DNA of 59,923 bases from Flavobacteriales bacterium (GTDB lineage: Bacteria > Bacteroidota > Bacteroidia > Flavobacteriales_F > PHOS-HE28). Numbering within the stretch: position 1 is the first letter of the stretch; every line of letters begins with the position of its first letter. The translations under genes and the position numbers were made by a program. The notes below the pieces were generated by a model. The model saw only the letters and a list, made by a program, of their open reading frames with translations. It searched no databases and had not been told where the DNA came from. The stretch lies in the NCBI GenBank assembly GCA_016713865.1, contig JADJOG010000015.1, forward strand, positions 1 through 59,923. Reading direction: 5' to 3'. This document shows positions 17,044-25,669 of the stretch, one piece after another.

Positions 17044-18483
17044 TCATCCGATCGGCGCAGCGCAAGGCATCATCTCCTTGCTGCCGGACCGATGCGACCC
17101 TTTCGCCTTTCGCTTGCCCTTGCAGAACGGGCTGCGTGCGATCATCCAACGCAGGCGGAAGTAGGCATCCAGGGAGTGGATATCGCGCTTGCTGATGAAT
17201 GGCAGGAGATTATCGGTGCCGATCACGAATCCATCGAAGCGCAGCATGAGCCCAATGGCCGGATGCATGAACTCATACTCGCGCACCACGATTGGGAGCG
17301 CCGCTTCGAAATGCCGCGTCTCGATGCGCGGTGCCAACGCCATGGAATTCGGCCGGCGCAATCGCATGCCATGATCCCCGCTCACCTGCTGCACCAGACC
17401 GAATGCGACAAAGGCCCGCTCCGCGGCGCGAAGATCGAACTGCAAGGCTGCTGCGCTCGGCAACCCAATGGACATGCCGTTGCCTCTATGCCATCGCGTA
17501 GAAGAGGCCAGCAGGCTATCAGCGCCCTCGATGCCGTTGATCGTCGCCGTGTTATAGTCGGCGATGCTCAAAGCGCCTCCTTCCAATGCTCCTGTGGTGG
17601 CCTGCGAAAACCGCAATCCACCGAGATCGATCAGCGAGGCCCCGATCCGATACCGGTAGCGCATGGGATCGCAGCCGCCCGATGAGCGATGCGGCATGTA
17701 TCCATCGGCTTCGCTCATGGTGCGCTCATAGACGAATCCTATATCCGCACCGAAACCTGAACCCGCCCGCAGCGCAGGCAGGGCATAGCCATAGTCCGCT
17801 TTGATCGAATGAACCTCCACCCGCGTGGTATCAACCACGGTATATGATGCCTCATCGATCCGCAAGCCTGCACCTGCATGAGCGACACCATACTTCATGT
17901 TAGCACCGGCGCTGAATAGCGAGAAGCCACGTGCGTGAATGATGTGCGCGTAGCCAAGGCTGAATTCCGACCAGGCCATGCCAACCGCGCGCATCGGCCC
18001 TTCCTCCATCCTCTGGCCGTGTTGAGGACTGTATCCCAAGCCGTGGTAAACGAAGTTGCTGAGCTCGCTCGATGCACCAACGGCACTCAGACCCGCGCGC
18101 AGCCTCACACCAGCGGAGATCGTGGCCCTGCCAACAGCCACTGCGGCTCCCGGGCCAACGGCATCGGCTATGGCAAAGGCCCTGTTGTTCGGACGGGCCG
18201 CGCGCTGCACGGCTATCCCGCTCGATTCAACTTTCATTCCTCCGCGCAGTTCGCTGATCAAGCGCTGACCACGATCACCGTACGCTGCAACGCTGTTCCA
18301 AGCATAGAGATCAGCGCCTACGAACCGGATGTCCGCATAGAGCCATTGACCAGCCAAGCGAGCCGGATTCAAGGTGGCCGCATCGAGACCGGCATAGTTC
18401 GAGTGCACGAGGCCGTAGAGCTCCTGTGCCATGCTGTTTAGCGACAGCAACAGGAACATCGAGGTGAGGATTCGCGCGCGCAT
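17044..18483 (-). CDS. Outer-membrane barrel protein, DUF5723-like
   Basis: The 479-residue protein begins with a signal peptide (ILTSMFLLLSLNSMAQ, cleavage after MAQ). It continues with alternating amphipathic strands typical of an outer-membrane barrel. The N-terminus, YGLVHSNYAGLDAATLNPARLAG, with an NPA motif, matches the DUF5723 family of Bacteroidota surface proteins, some of them near T9SS functions. The C-terminal end is unusually basic (KGKRKAKGSHRSGSKE) after the last strand and may reflect a frame error. It is convergent with the methyltransferase. Function unknown. Confidence 0.7.
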   Translation of the reverse strand: MRARILTSMFLLLSLNSMAQELYGLVHSNYAGLDAATLNPARLAGQWLYADIRFVGADLYAWNSVAAYGDRGQRLISELRGGMKVESSGIAVQRAARPNNRAFAIADAVGPGAAVAVGRATISAGVRLRAGLSAVGASSELSNFVYHGLGYSPQHGQRMEEGPMRAVGMAWSEFSLGYAHIIHARGFSLFSAGANMKYGVAHAGAGLRIDEASYTVVDTTRVEVHSIKADYGYALPALRAGSGFGADIGFVYERTMSEADGYMPHRSSGGCDPMRYRYRIGASLIDLGGLRFSQATTGALEGGALSIADYNTATINGIEGADSLLASSTRWHRGNGMSIGLPSAAALQFDLRAAERAFVAFGLVQQVSGDHGMRLRRPNSMALAPRIETRHFEAALPIVVREYEFMHPAIGLMLRFDGFVIGTDNLLPFISKRDIHSLDAYFRLRWMIARSPFCKGKRKAKGSHRSGSKEMMPCAAPIG

Positions 18484-18507
18484 GGCGCGCTCCTACGCGA
18501 ACCGTGA

Positions 18508-19380
18508 TCAAGGGTTCGGCATGTGCCTATGGATCGATACGATGCGCACCTCGTATTCCACGGGCGACCATGGATCCAGCAAGTCCGGTATGCCGCGCTC
18601 ACCGAAGGCCAATGACGAAGGGAGTATGAAGCGGCCCTCTTCTCCGATGCGAAGGAGGCTGACCGCAGCTTGGATTCCGGCGATCACCTGGTCCGGGTCG
18701 CCATATCGCCAAGTGAAGGCATGCTGCTCATCGAAGCGATTGCCGTTGACCAGGCTCTTGCCCTTCCACGCAACCACCACCAGATCACCAGCAAACGCAT
18801 GAGTGGTGTCCGAGGCCTCGCCTTCGATCGTATAATGCATCAAGCTGGTACCCCAGCGCTGCCAAGGGCCATCGGCACCAGAGATGCGCGATTCGATCAG
18901 CATTCGCTCGAAATCCTCTGGATCAAGTAAGCGAAGCGCCTCACGCTCCGCCTCGGCTTGTGCCACGGTCTTGATCCGCATGAGGCAAAGCTCTGCTTGC
19001 AGCCATGCGGTATCAGCAGATGGCCTCACCTTCCCAGCAGACATGACCGCCCACGGCCAGTCGCTCTGCGCTGCTATCATGCTCATGCTATCGCCCTCGT
19101 GCAAGCGCCGCAGGAGTGGCATGAAGGCTCCGCTCCTGAGGTCGCCAGTCAGATACCAGCGCTCGGTGCTCAGCAATGAGCCGGGCTCGTCGCCATGCAA
19201 AGCCACCCGGATCCGGAGCAGGATGCTATCACTGTCAGTGGGCAGCGCTTCCCCTTCGCCTAACCGGTGATAACGAAGGAAAACCGAATCTCCGACTTCC
19301 TTGAAGCCCTCGAAACGCGAGCCGCTGCAACTCAACAGCACCAATGCCGACAGGAGGTACAGCCAAACCGTCCGCGTCAT
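18508..19380 (-). CDS. FKBP-type peptidyl-prolyl isomerase lipoprotein
   Basis: The N-terminus is a lipoprotein signal (LLSALVLLSCSGSR, acylated Cys18). The C-terminal 110 residues form an FKBP domain (VVVAWKGKSLVNGNRFDE, VIAGIQAAVSLLRIGEEGRFILPSSLAFGERGI, VEYEVRIVSI) with Y/F-G-x-P-type loops preserved. It should fold extracytoplasmic proteins at the envelope. It overlaps the next gene, another FKBP lipoprotein, by 4 bp. Such pairs occur next to gliding/T9SS genes (gldI type) in Flavobacteriales. Total 290 residues; the N-terminal half is a second, degenerate FKBP-like segment. Confidence 0.85.
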   Translation of the reverse strand: MTRTVWLYLLSALVLLSCSGSRFEGFKEVGDSVFLRYHRLGEGEALPTDSDSILLRIRVALHGDEPGSLLSTERWYLTGDLRSGAFMPLLRRLHEGDSMSMIAAQSDWPWAVMSAGKVRPSADTAWLQAELCLMRIKTVAQAEAEREALRLLDPEDFERMLIESRISGADGPWQRWGTSLMHYTIEGEASDTTHAFAGDLVVVAWKGKSLVNGNRFDEQHAFTWRYGDPDQVIAGIQAAVSLLRIGEEGRFILPSSLAFGERGIPDLLDPWSPVEYEVRIVSIHRHMPNP

Positions 19381-19889
19381 GGCACGATGCGAACCATGCC
19401 GATGCGGTAAACCACGCTGGTACGGGGCGGTATGCGATCAAGGTCGCCCACCAGGCCATGTGCCCGGTAGCTTGGTATGATGACCAGCGCGCTATCGCCG
19501 GGCGATAGGCGCTGCACCGCCTCGTGCAAGCCGCTCTCCACGTTGTCGTGCGCCACGCGAAATGCCTCAGGCCCATCCGATGCGGTCTCGTGCACCACAG
19601 TGCCGTTCAGCAACTCCAGTTTGTAGCGAATTACCGCAATTTGCTCAGGCTGTGCGGCAATTCCGGCTGAATCGCGAATAATCTGCATCCTGATCCCAGT
19701 CGCGCTGCGCTCGGCATGAAGGTCGTGCCGCTTGATGTAGAGGTCGATGTCCTGATCCTCCAATCGCATCGCATCCCGGTTCGCTCGGATCAGCTGGTCG
19801 CGATCCGAAGGTGCCTGATCCTTCGTTGCACGATTGACGCCCGTGCCACAGGCTGCACCGAGCATCAGGAGCAACAGCGACCATTTCAT
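19377..19889 (-). CDS. FKBP-type PPIase lipoprotein, GldI-like
   Basis: The 170-residue lipoprotein has signal LLLLMLGAACGTG with acylated Cys14. A linker follows (IDLYIKRHDLHAERSATGIRMQIIRD) like that of GldI-type proteins, then an FKBP domain (IRYKLELLNGTVVHET, VESGLHEAVQRLSPGDSALVIIPSYRAHGLVGD, SVVYRIGMVRI). GldI is needed for gliding and T9SS function in Flavobacterium; that role here is inferred from similarity of layout. It sits between the other FKBP gene and the DHH phosphoesterase with 4-bp overlaps on both sides, so the three genes are one operon. Confidence 0.85.
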   Translation of the reverse strand: MKWSLLLLMLGAACGTGVNRATKDQAPSDRDQLIRANRDAMRLEDQDIDLYIKRHDLHAERSATGIRMQIIRDSAGIAAQPEQIAVIRYKLELLNGTVVHETASDGPEAFRVAHDNVESGLHEAVQRLSPGDSALVIIPSYRAHGLVGDLDRIPPRTSVVYRIGMVRIVP

Positions 19890-20911
19890 GACGGGTGCGA
19901 GGCTACGAAAGCAGGCAGCAGTTCCTTGAATCTGTTGATCGTGGCATCAAGGCTGTCTTTCGATTGGCCGCCAGCGGCGTTGCGATGCCCTCCGCCTGAG
20001 AAGTGCTGCTGCACCAATTCATCCACGGGCAAGCCGCCTTTCGATCGCAGGCTCAGCTTCACCATATCCGGTCGTTCAATGAAGTAGGCGGCCATGCGTA
20101 TCCCGCGCAGCGCAAGTCCATAATTGACAAAGCCCTCTGTATCGCCTGGCTGATAGCTGAATCGCTTCAGATCAGCAAGGCTGAGGCGGATAATGGCTGT
20201 TCCGAATTCCGGCAGGATCTCCAAACGCTCATTCAGCATGAAGCCAAGCAGCCTCATCCGCTCCGGCCGATTATCGTCCATGATGGACTCATGCGCTTGG
20301 GTGAAGCGCGCGCCGCGCTCCATGAGCCAGGCCGCCGTACGCATGGTATGCGGCGTTGTGCTGCTGAAGCGGAAAGAGCCTGAATCCGTCATTATCCCGG
20401 TGTAGAGGCAGGTTGCCGCCGGTTCATCCACAAGCTCGCTCCAACCCAGGTCGCGCACGATATCCGCGATCATCTGGGCCGTTGCGCATGAATCCGGATC
20501 GGAGAAGGTGATCTGTGCGAAGTGATCCGGATCGCGGTGGTGATCGATAAGCACTTTGAATGGATGCGCCCGAGCGGCATCCTCTGCGCCGGAGATGCGA
20601 TCAAGCCGATTGAAGTCGAGGCAGAAGAGCAACTCACTCCCCGTGATTGCCTCCATCGCTCTATCCCTGGCCCTATCAAAAGGAATCGCTTCAGCTGCAC
20701 CTGGCATCCAAGCCAAGAAGGCCGGTGGCGCATTGGGCACCACCAACGAAACACTGTGGCCCGCGCGCCTCAGCAAGTGCATGAAACCGAGCGAGGACCC
20801 CATGGCATCGCCATCCGGGTTGTAGTGCGTGATGATCGCGCAACGCTTCGGTGCCGCGAGTTCGGCTCGCAGCGCGCCCATTCGCTCCTCCTTATCGGTA
20901 TGATCCAGCAT
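19886..20911 (-). CDS. nrnA: DHH-family phosphoesterase, NrnA-like
   Basis: The protein degrades short oligonucleotides and probably pAp. The 341-residue length and motifs fit NrnA. They include ITHYNPDGDAMGSSLG (DHH motif I), CLDFNRLD, VLIDHHRDP (the DHH motif near residue 118), and the C-terminal DHHA1 box FSGGGHRNAAGG. The start at 20911 is chosen because the conserved N-terminus begins shortly after, and a TACTTTCG box lies 6 nt upstream; the in-frame codons further upstream show no family similarity. It is the first gene of the FKBP operon. Confidence 0.9.
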   Translation of the reverse strand: MLDHTDKEERMGALRAELAAPKRCAIITHYNPDGDAMGSSLGFMHLLRRAGHSVSLVVPNAPPAFLAWMPGAAEAIPFDRARDRAMEAITGSELLFCLDFNRLDRISGAEDAARAHPFKVLIDHHRDPDHFAQITFSDPDSCATAQMIADIVRDLGWSELVDEPAATCLYTGIMTDSGSFRFSSTTPHTMRTAAWLMERGARFTQAHESIMDDNRPERMRLLGFMLNERLEILPEFGTAIIRLSLADLKRFSYQPGDTEGFVNYGLALRGIRMAAYFIERPDMVKLSLRSKGGLPVDELVQQHFSGGGHRNAAGGQSKDSLDATINRFKELLPAFVASHPS

Positions 20912-20917
20912 GGTGCG

Positions 20918-20925
20918 CGAAAGTA
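20918..20925 (-). promoter_or_regulatory. Putative -7 box TACTTTCG, nrnA-like operon
   Basis: The minus-strand TACTTTCG ends 6 nt before the ATG, identical to the boxes before prmC and the ECF sigma gene. Confidence 0.55.
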
Positions 20926-20940
20926 CCGCGCCACATGGTG

Positions 20941-21477
20941 TCAGAATCCGACACCCGGCGTGGGCATATGCTCGATCAGGATGCCAACGCATCCGATATC
21001 GAGGTCCGCCTTCTTGCCCTTCCGCTCAGCTGCACCAGGCGCATTCACTTCCACCGCGATTCGCTTGGTGGCTGTGCTGGTGAACTCGATCTGCTGCGTC
21101 ATTTCGTGATCGGAGTTGCTCCACAAAGCCTTCTCCGATTCCTCGTAGATGGGCTTCCCATCAGGCCCCACGCCCTTTGAGATCCTGAACTTCTCCACCA
21201 ATCGGATCGCGAGCGCATCGCCGAGGACCTTGTCATTATGGCAAACCGAGATGCGGTAGTCCTGTCCGCGGTACACGATGATGTTGAGCTCGGTCTCCTC
21301 GCCAATCTTCACCATGGCGCTGCGGCTCTGCCCATTCACGGAGAAGCGCGCATCGCCGGAGCGCTCGCAGTTGAACCGGTGATAATCGGTGCAATCCGTT
21401 TGCGCCATAATCGGCCCATGCACCGCCACGATCAGCAGCGACCACGCCCATGTGCGTATGTTCTTCATGTTCTTCAT
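20941..21477 (-). CDS. Hypothetical exported protein
   Basis: I do not recognise the family. The 178-residue protein has a signal peptide (TWAWSLLIVAVHGPIMAQ). A compact mostly beta domain follows, with CTDYHRFNCERSGDARFSVNGQSRSA and a paired-Cys start, then VYRGQDYRISVCHNDK. The GPDGKPIYEESEKALWSN turn and an EFTSTATKRIAVEV strand suggest a small immunoglobulin- or bacterial-Ig-like periplasmic or surface protein. It follows an unknown lipoprotein gene by 4 bp on the same strand and probably shares its transcript. It ends 29 bp before the nrnA-like start. Confidence 0.6.
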   Translation of the reverse strand: MKNMKNIRTWAWSLLIVAVHGPIMAQTDCTDYHRFNCERSGDARFSVNGQSRSAMVKIGEETELNIIVYRGQDYRISVCHNDKVLGDALAIRLVEKFRISKGVGPDGKPIYEESEKALWSNSDHEMTQQIEFTSTATKRIAVEVNAPGAAERKGKKADLDIGCVGILIEHMPTPGVGF

Positions 21478-21481
21478 ACTG

Positions 21482-22366
21482 TTATTGAGCAGGGGTCTTC
21501 TCGGGAGTGGTCCACTCGGTCCTGATGCGCTCCACCTCTGCGGCCAGCGCGGCATATCGTTCCGCTGTCATATCGAATGTGACATCGTCGCCAAGCACGA
21601 TCCGCTTGCTTTCGGTTGCACGGGTAGGCGGCATCCTCTTCATGCTCACCTGGTCGTAGATGTCACGCAAACCGATCAATTGAGCTTGCACGGCGGCTAC
21701 ATCCGGGTCGGCATGATGCTCGTCCATCATGTTCACCAGATGCTCCAAGGTCATCTTCTGCTCTGTCACGCGCAGCACGAGCGCCTCGTTCTTGCCGAAA
21801 GCGGTGATCTGCTGCACTACCAGATGCATGCTCTCAACCCAGCCACCGGCCAGCACCAAGCATAGAACCGGTCCCATATCCTCCTGCTGCATGCGCTCAT
21901 AGGCTTTTTGATAGGCCTCGTTGCTGATGAACTCAAGCGAATCGCCACGGGTGAGGTTCGATTCCAACCGGATGAAATCGGCATCGCTGAATGCCTGGCT
22001 CAGGCCGAGACCATCCGCAAGCTTCTTACTGGCCAGATAGTAGCGCGCCACCTCCACGTTCAGCTTGAAGCTGCTGGCGTAGACGAGGTCCGTGGCATAC
22101 ACGCCGAAATTCAAGGCCCTTCCACGCAGGCTGGCGAAGCTCCCTGCATTCGATGCAGGTGCCATCATGCGCTTGTGGCCCTCGCCTGCCAGTTCGCGCA
22201 CCAAACCGAACAGTTCATTTGGCGTGGGCATTTGGTAATAAGACGCTGTCAACGACGATTCGCCACCGATGATGAGCGCTCCGCGGTTCTCAGCTGCGGG
22301 TGGCTGATCCCCGCTGCACGCCGCAAGCAAAAGCGCGCTCAACAGCGGCCAGGTCCGATTACGCAT
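21482..22366 (-). CDS. Hypothetical lipoprotein
   Basis: The 294-residue protein starts with a lipoprotein signal (LLSALLLAACSGDQPP, acylated Cys17), so it is attached to the envelope. The rest is helical, with no motif I recognise; an EHHADPDVAAVQAQLIGLRDIYDQV stretch looks like a helical bundle. The start at 22366 is the only ATG just before a plausible signal sequence; the in-frame codons upstream are antisense to ndk. It is followed by the exported protein at 20941-21477. Function unknown. Confidence 0.68.
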   Translation of the reverse strand: MRNRTWPLLSALLLAACSGDQPPAAENRGALIIGGESSLTASYYQMPTPNELFGLVRELAGEGHKRMMAPASNAGSFASLRGRALNFGVYATDLVYASSFKLNVEVARYYLASKKLADGLGLSQAFSDADFIRLESNLTRGDSLEFISNEAYQKAYERMQQEDMGPVLCLVLAGGWVESMHLVVQQITAFGKNEALVLRVTEQKMTLEHLVNMMDEHHADPDVAAVQAQLIGLRDIYDQVSMKRMPPTRATESKRIVLGDDVTFDMTAERYAALAAEVERIRTEWTTPEKTPAQ

Positions 22367-22464
22367 GATCCTTGGTTTGTTTATTGGGGGCCATTCTTCA
22401 TGGTCCTGAAGGCGGCGCACGAAGGAAGGTGCAGCCTGCGTGGTGATCGGATACCGCGCGCAAC

Positions 22465-22472
22465 TACTTTTG
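22465..22472 (+). promoter_or_regulatory. -7 box TACTTTTG, ndk
   Basis: An exact TAnnTTTG match 23 nt before the ndk ATG; it would give a leader of about 17 nt. Confidence 0.6.
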
Positions 22473-22495
22473 CGCGGCTTTTTCAACAACGATTC

Positions 22496-22918
22496 ATGGC
22501 AGGCAACAGGACATTCACGATGATCAAGCCCGAGGCAGTGGCCTCGGGGAACGCGGGCAGGATACTGGACGCGATCATGGCAGGCGGCTTCAAGGTGGTA
22601 GCGCTGAAGCTCACGCGCCTCTCGCGCGAGGAGGCCGGCGCCTTCTACGAGGTGCATAAGGAGCGCCCGTTCTATGGCGAACTGGTCGATTACATGGCCA
22701 GCGGCCCGATCATGGCAGCGATCCTCGAAGGGAACGATGCCGTGGCTTCGTTCCGTGTGCTGATCGGGGCAACCGACCCGACCCAAGCAGCCGAGGGCAC
22801 GATCCGCAAGCGCTTCGCCGAGAGCAAGGCGAAGAACGCCGTGCACGGCAGCGATAGCGATGAGAATGCGGCCATTGAGGGCGCATTCTTCTTCAGCGTT
22901 CGCGAGCAGCACGCCTAG
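22496..22918 (+). CDS. ndk: Nucleoside diphosphate kinase
   Basis: Ndk transfers phosphate between nucleoside tri- and diphosphates in the cytosol. The 140-residue protein is of standard size. It shows TFTMIKPEAVASGNAGRIL, ERPFYGELVDYMASGP, GATDPTQAAEGTIRKRFA and the active-site His in NAVHGSDSDENAAIE near residue 117. The chosen ATG gives the canonical N-terminus and follows a good -7 box. It ends at TAG, converging on the DUF721 gene. Confidence 0.97.
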   Translation: MAGNRTFTMIKPEAVASGNAGRILDAIMAGGFKVVALKLTRLSREEAGAFYEVHKERPFYGELVDYMASGPIMAAILEGNDAVASFRVLIGATDPTQAAEGTIRKRFAESKAKNAVHGSDSDENAAIEGAFFFSVREQHA

Positions 22919-22938
22919 CGCTCAGCCCGCAAAGGCCT

Positions 22939-23229
22939 TCAGCGCACGAGCACCTCGCTCACCACATCCTTGCCTGCGCGCTCATTGATGCGCGCAGCGA
23001 TTTCCGCGCGCATGAACGTGAGTTCCTGCCGCAAGGGGGCAGAATCGACGGCTATGGTAAGCCGCCCTGCGCGCAGGGTGATCGCCGTGGTGTGCCGGGC
23101 GATCATGGGGCCAGCCAACTCGGGCCACCACGCTTTGATATCAAGCGATTGAAGCCGATCACGCATGCCCGCACCATCGATCAGGCGGGCGATCGCTTCA
23201 GCCAGCCATTGCTCGTTCGTTCGCTTCAC
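22939..23229 (-). CDS. DUF721 domain protein (DciA-like)
   Basis: The 96-residue protein matches the short DUF721/DciA-like family (WWPELAGPMIARHTTAITLRAGRLTIAVDSAPLRQELTFMRAEI). DciA proteins load the replicative helicase in bacteria lacking DnaC; the short Bacteroidota versions are not proven to do this. It overlaps the 3' end of recF by 32 bp, a conserved recF-DUF721 neighbourhood that supports the assignment. Confidence 0.82.
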   Translation of the reverse strand: MKRTNEQWLAEAIARLIDGAGMRDRLQSLDIKAWWPELAGPMIARHTTAITLRAGRLTIAVDSAPLRQELTFMRAEIAARINERAGKDVVSEVLVR

Positions 23230-24331
23230 GGGCTATGCCTTTATGGTCCAGGTGAAAGAATCTCGTTTCGAGTTCCAGCCCATCGATCGCGGCGTGAAGC
23301 CGATGCGCATCGGTATCGGTGATGAGCACTTGACCGAAGAGATGGCCGCTGAGCAAGCGCAACAGATGGCGCATGCGCTGCGGATCGATCTTATCAAAGA
23401 TGTCGTCGAGCAGCAATATGGGCTTCAGGCCAGAGCGCGCGGCCGTGAGCTGGAATTGCGCCAGCTTCAGGGCAATGAGGTAGGTCTTCTGCTGTCCCTG
23501 CGACCCGAATCGCTTGAGCGGATGACCATCGATGGTGAAGAGCAGGTCGTCCTTATGGATGCCAGCCGTGGTGTGGCACGACTGGCGGTCTCGCGGCCAT
23601 GACTCGCGCAGCAGCGATTCCATGCTGGCAGCCCCAAGCGATGATCGGTATTCAAGAGCAACCTGTTCCGGTCCGGAACTGATTCCCGCGTAATGCGCGG
23701 CCAGCAGCGGAGAGAGCTCGCCGATGAATGCTGATCGCGTCGCATGGATCATGGCTCCGCATTCGATCAGCTGCGCATCCCATGGCTCAAAGGCGGAATC
23801 GGGCATGCCACCTTGTTCGGCCGCCCGCTTCAGCAGGGCATTGCGCTGGGCCATGGCCCTGTTGTACCGTATCAGCGCTTCCAGGTAGGCCTTGTCGAAT
23901 TGAGCGATCAAGCCATCCATGAAACGCCGTCGGATCTCGCTTCCCTCTAGAACTAATTGGCCATCATACGGGGTGATCATCACCACTGGATAGCGGCCTA
24001 CATGGTCGGCCAGCCGCTGATACTCCTTCCGGTTGCGGCTCAACACCTTTCTCTGGCCGTGGCGCACGCTGCAAAGCAGGGTATCGTCCCCATCAGCCGT
24101 GCGCATCACCCCTTGCACCACCATCAGTTCCTCGCCGTGCCGGATGCTATGCAGGTCCGTGGCCTCGAAATAGCTCTTGCCCAAAGCCAGGTAATGCACG
24201 GCATCGAGCAGGTTGGTCTTGCCCACCCCGTTTGGGCCCGTGAAGCAGTTCACTTCGGCGCACAATTCGGCCTCCGCCTCTAGGTGATTGCGGAAATGCA
24301 GCACATGCAAACGCGCGAGATGATAGGCCAT
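23198..24331 (-). CDS. recF: DNA replication and repair protein RecF
   Basis: RecF is an SMC-like ATPase that loads RecA at gaps with RecOR. The 377-residue protein has Walker A TGPNGVGKTNLLDA (near residue 30), an ABC signature-like GSQGQQKTYLIALKLAQ (near 280), and Walker B KPILLLDDIFDKIDPQR. The N-terminal LHVLHFRNHLEAE segment is typical. It is divergent from the TPR gene; the 127-bp intergenic region has a one-mismatch box (TAGTTTCG) 10 nt before its ATG. It overlaps the DUF721 gene. Confidence 0.96.
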   Translation of the reverse strand: MAYHLARLHVLHFRNHLEAEAELCAEVNCFTGPNGVGKTNLLDAVHYLALGKSYFEATDLHSIRHGEELMVVQGVMRTADGDDTLLCSVRHGQRKVLSRNRKEYQRLADHVGRYPVVMITPYDGQLVLEGSEIRRRFMDGLIAQFDKAYLEALIRYNRAMAQRNALLKRAAEQGGMPDSAFEPWDAQLIECGAMIHATRSAFIGELSPLLAAHYAGISSGPEQVALEYRSSLGAASMESLLRESWPRDRQSCHTTAGIHKDDLLFTIDGHPLKRFGSQGQQKTYLIALKLAQFQLTAARSGLKPILLLDDIFDKIDPQRMRHLLRLLSGHLFGQVLITDTDAHRLHAAIDGLELETRFFHLDHKGIAREANERAMAG

Positions 24332-24399
24332 GAATGGGCAGCGAAACTAACCGCCCGGCTACCGCGATACGGGTTCTGTTCGCAAGTGCCTCAGAATCC

Positions 24400-24407
24400 T
24401 ACATTTG
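24400..24407 (+). promoter_or_regulatory. -7 box TACATTTG, TPR-ribH genes
   Basis: An exact TAnnTTTG match 51 nt before the ATG of the TPR membrane protein. Confidence 0.5.
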
Positions 24408-24458
24408 CGGCCCGCAAGCCAAGGCCTGCCCCTGAGCTTGAACCCTTCGAACACGACC

Positions 24459-25148
24459 ATGAGCAAGAAGCCAACGGAAACCGCCAAACAGGGCGACATC
24501 GATCTGGGCGAGGTGTACACACGCACCGAGCTCGCTTTGGAGAAGAACAAGAAGCCCATCACCTATGGCGCCATCGGTCTGCTGGTGCTGGTGGCCCTGG
24601 TGCTCGGCTACCAGAAAGGCATCGCTGAGCCGCGCGCAAAGGAGGCTGCGGACCTCATTTGGAAAGCGCAGTACTACTTCGAGGTGGACTCGCTGGACAA
24701 GGCCTTGAATGGGGACGACCAATGGCCGGGCTTCCTCACCGTCGCCGCCGACTTCGGCAGCACGCCCAGTGGCGAATTGGCTCATTACTACGCTGGCGCC
24801 ATCTACATGCAAAAAGGCGATTACGAGCAGGCGCTGAGCCACTTCAAGGAAGCCGACTTGAAGGACGATGTGCTGAGCGTGATGGCTATTGGTAATCAAG
24901 GCGACGCCTTGGTGGAGCTGGGTCGTGCCGATGAGGCTGCGAAGCTGTTCGAGAAAGCCGCCGGCATGGCGAAGAATGATTTCACGACACCCATGTACCT
25001 CATGAAGGCGGGCATTGTGCGCCAACAAGCTGGTGAATGGAAAGCCGCTAAGAATTCCTTCAAGCGCTTGGCCGATGAGTTCCCGCTGCATCCTGATGCA
25101 AGCATCGCGCGCAAGTACGCGGGCCATGCCGAAGCCATGGGCGGATAG
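24459..25148 (+). CDS. TPR protein with one membrane helix (YfgM-like)
   Basis: The 229-residue protein has a short cytosolic N-terminus, one membrane helix (ITYGAIGLLVLVALVLGYQKG, about residues 38-58) and a soluble domain of tetratricopeptide repeats (AHYYAGAIYMQKGDYEQALSHFKEA, GDALVELGRADEAAKLFEKAA, AGEWKAAKNSFKRLADEFP). The topology is like YfgM, which holds periplasmic chaperone partners at the Sec translocon; partners are not known here. ATG 24459 is preferred because the preceding in-frame codons overlap the promoter. ribH starts 2 bp after its TAG stop, so the two are cotranscribed. Confidence 0.85.
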   Translation: MSKKPTETAKQGDIDLGEVYTRTELALEKNKKPITYGAIGLLVLVALVLGYQKGIAEPRAKEAADLIWKAQYYFEVDSLDKALNGDDQWPGFLTVAADFGSTPSGELAHYYAGAIYMQKGDYEQALSHFKEADLKDDVLSVMAIGNQGDALVELGRADEAAKLFEKAAGMAKNDFTTPMYLMKAGIVRQQAGEWKAAKNSFKRLADEFPLHPDASIARKYAGHAEAMGG

Positions 25149-25150
25149 CC

Positions 25151-25639
25151 ATGTCCACGGCCGATAAGCACCTTTCGCATTACGACCCAGCCGGCGTCCC
25201 CAGTGGCGCCGGCCGTCGTTTCGCGGTGATCGTGAGCGAATGGAACCACGAGATCACCGACGCATTGCGAAGAGGCGCACGTGAAACGCTCCTGCGCCAT
25301 GGTGTTTCGGAGGCCGACATCATTGAACGCTTGGTGCCCGGAAGCTGCGAGCTGGCCTCTGGCGCGCAATTCATGCTTGAGCGGGGCGGCTTCGATGGCG
25401 CTATCTGCTTAGGCAGCATCGTGCGCGGCGAGACCCCGCACTTCGATTATGTATGCCAAGGCACCGCGCAAGGCATCATGGCCGTGGGCCTCAAGTTCAG
25501 CGTTCCAGTGATCTTCGGCGTGCTCACAGACGACACCATGCAGCAGGCACGCGACCGCAGCGGCGGCAAGCATGGCAACAAGGGCATCGACTGCGCCGTG
25601 GCCGCCCTGAAGATGGCCGAATTGAAAGCCAAGGGCTGA
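25151..25639 (+). CDS. ribH: 6,7-dimethyl-8-ribityllumazine synthase
   Basis: RibH condenses the ribityl pyrimidine with dihydroxybutanone phosphate, the penultimate riboflavin step. The 162-residue protein has FAVIVSEWNHEITDALRRGA at the N-terminus, VPGSCELASGAQFM, and IVRGETPHFDYVCQGTAQGIM with the catalytic His. FGVLTDDTMQQARDRSGGKHGNKG near the C-terminus is the phosphate-binding end. It is placed with a TPR gene away from ribD, at about 13 kb distance. Confidence 0.96.
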   Translation: MSTADKHLSHYDPAGVPSGAGRRFAVIVSEWNHEITDALRRGARETLLRHGVSEADIIERLVPGSCELASGAQFMLERGGFDGAICLGSIVRGETPHFDYVCQGTAQGIMAVGLKFSVPVIFGVLTDDTMQQARDRSGGKHGNKGIDCAVAALKMAELKAKG

Positions 25640-25669
25640 GGCTCCGCATCCGCTCCCGATATTCGGACC

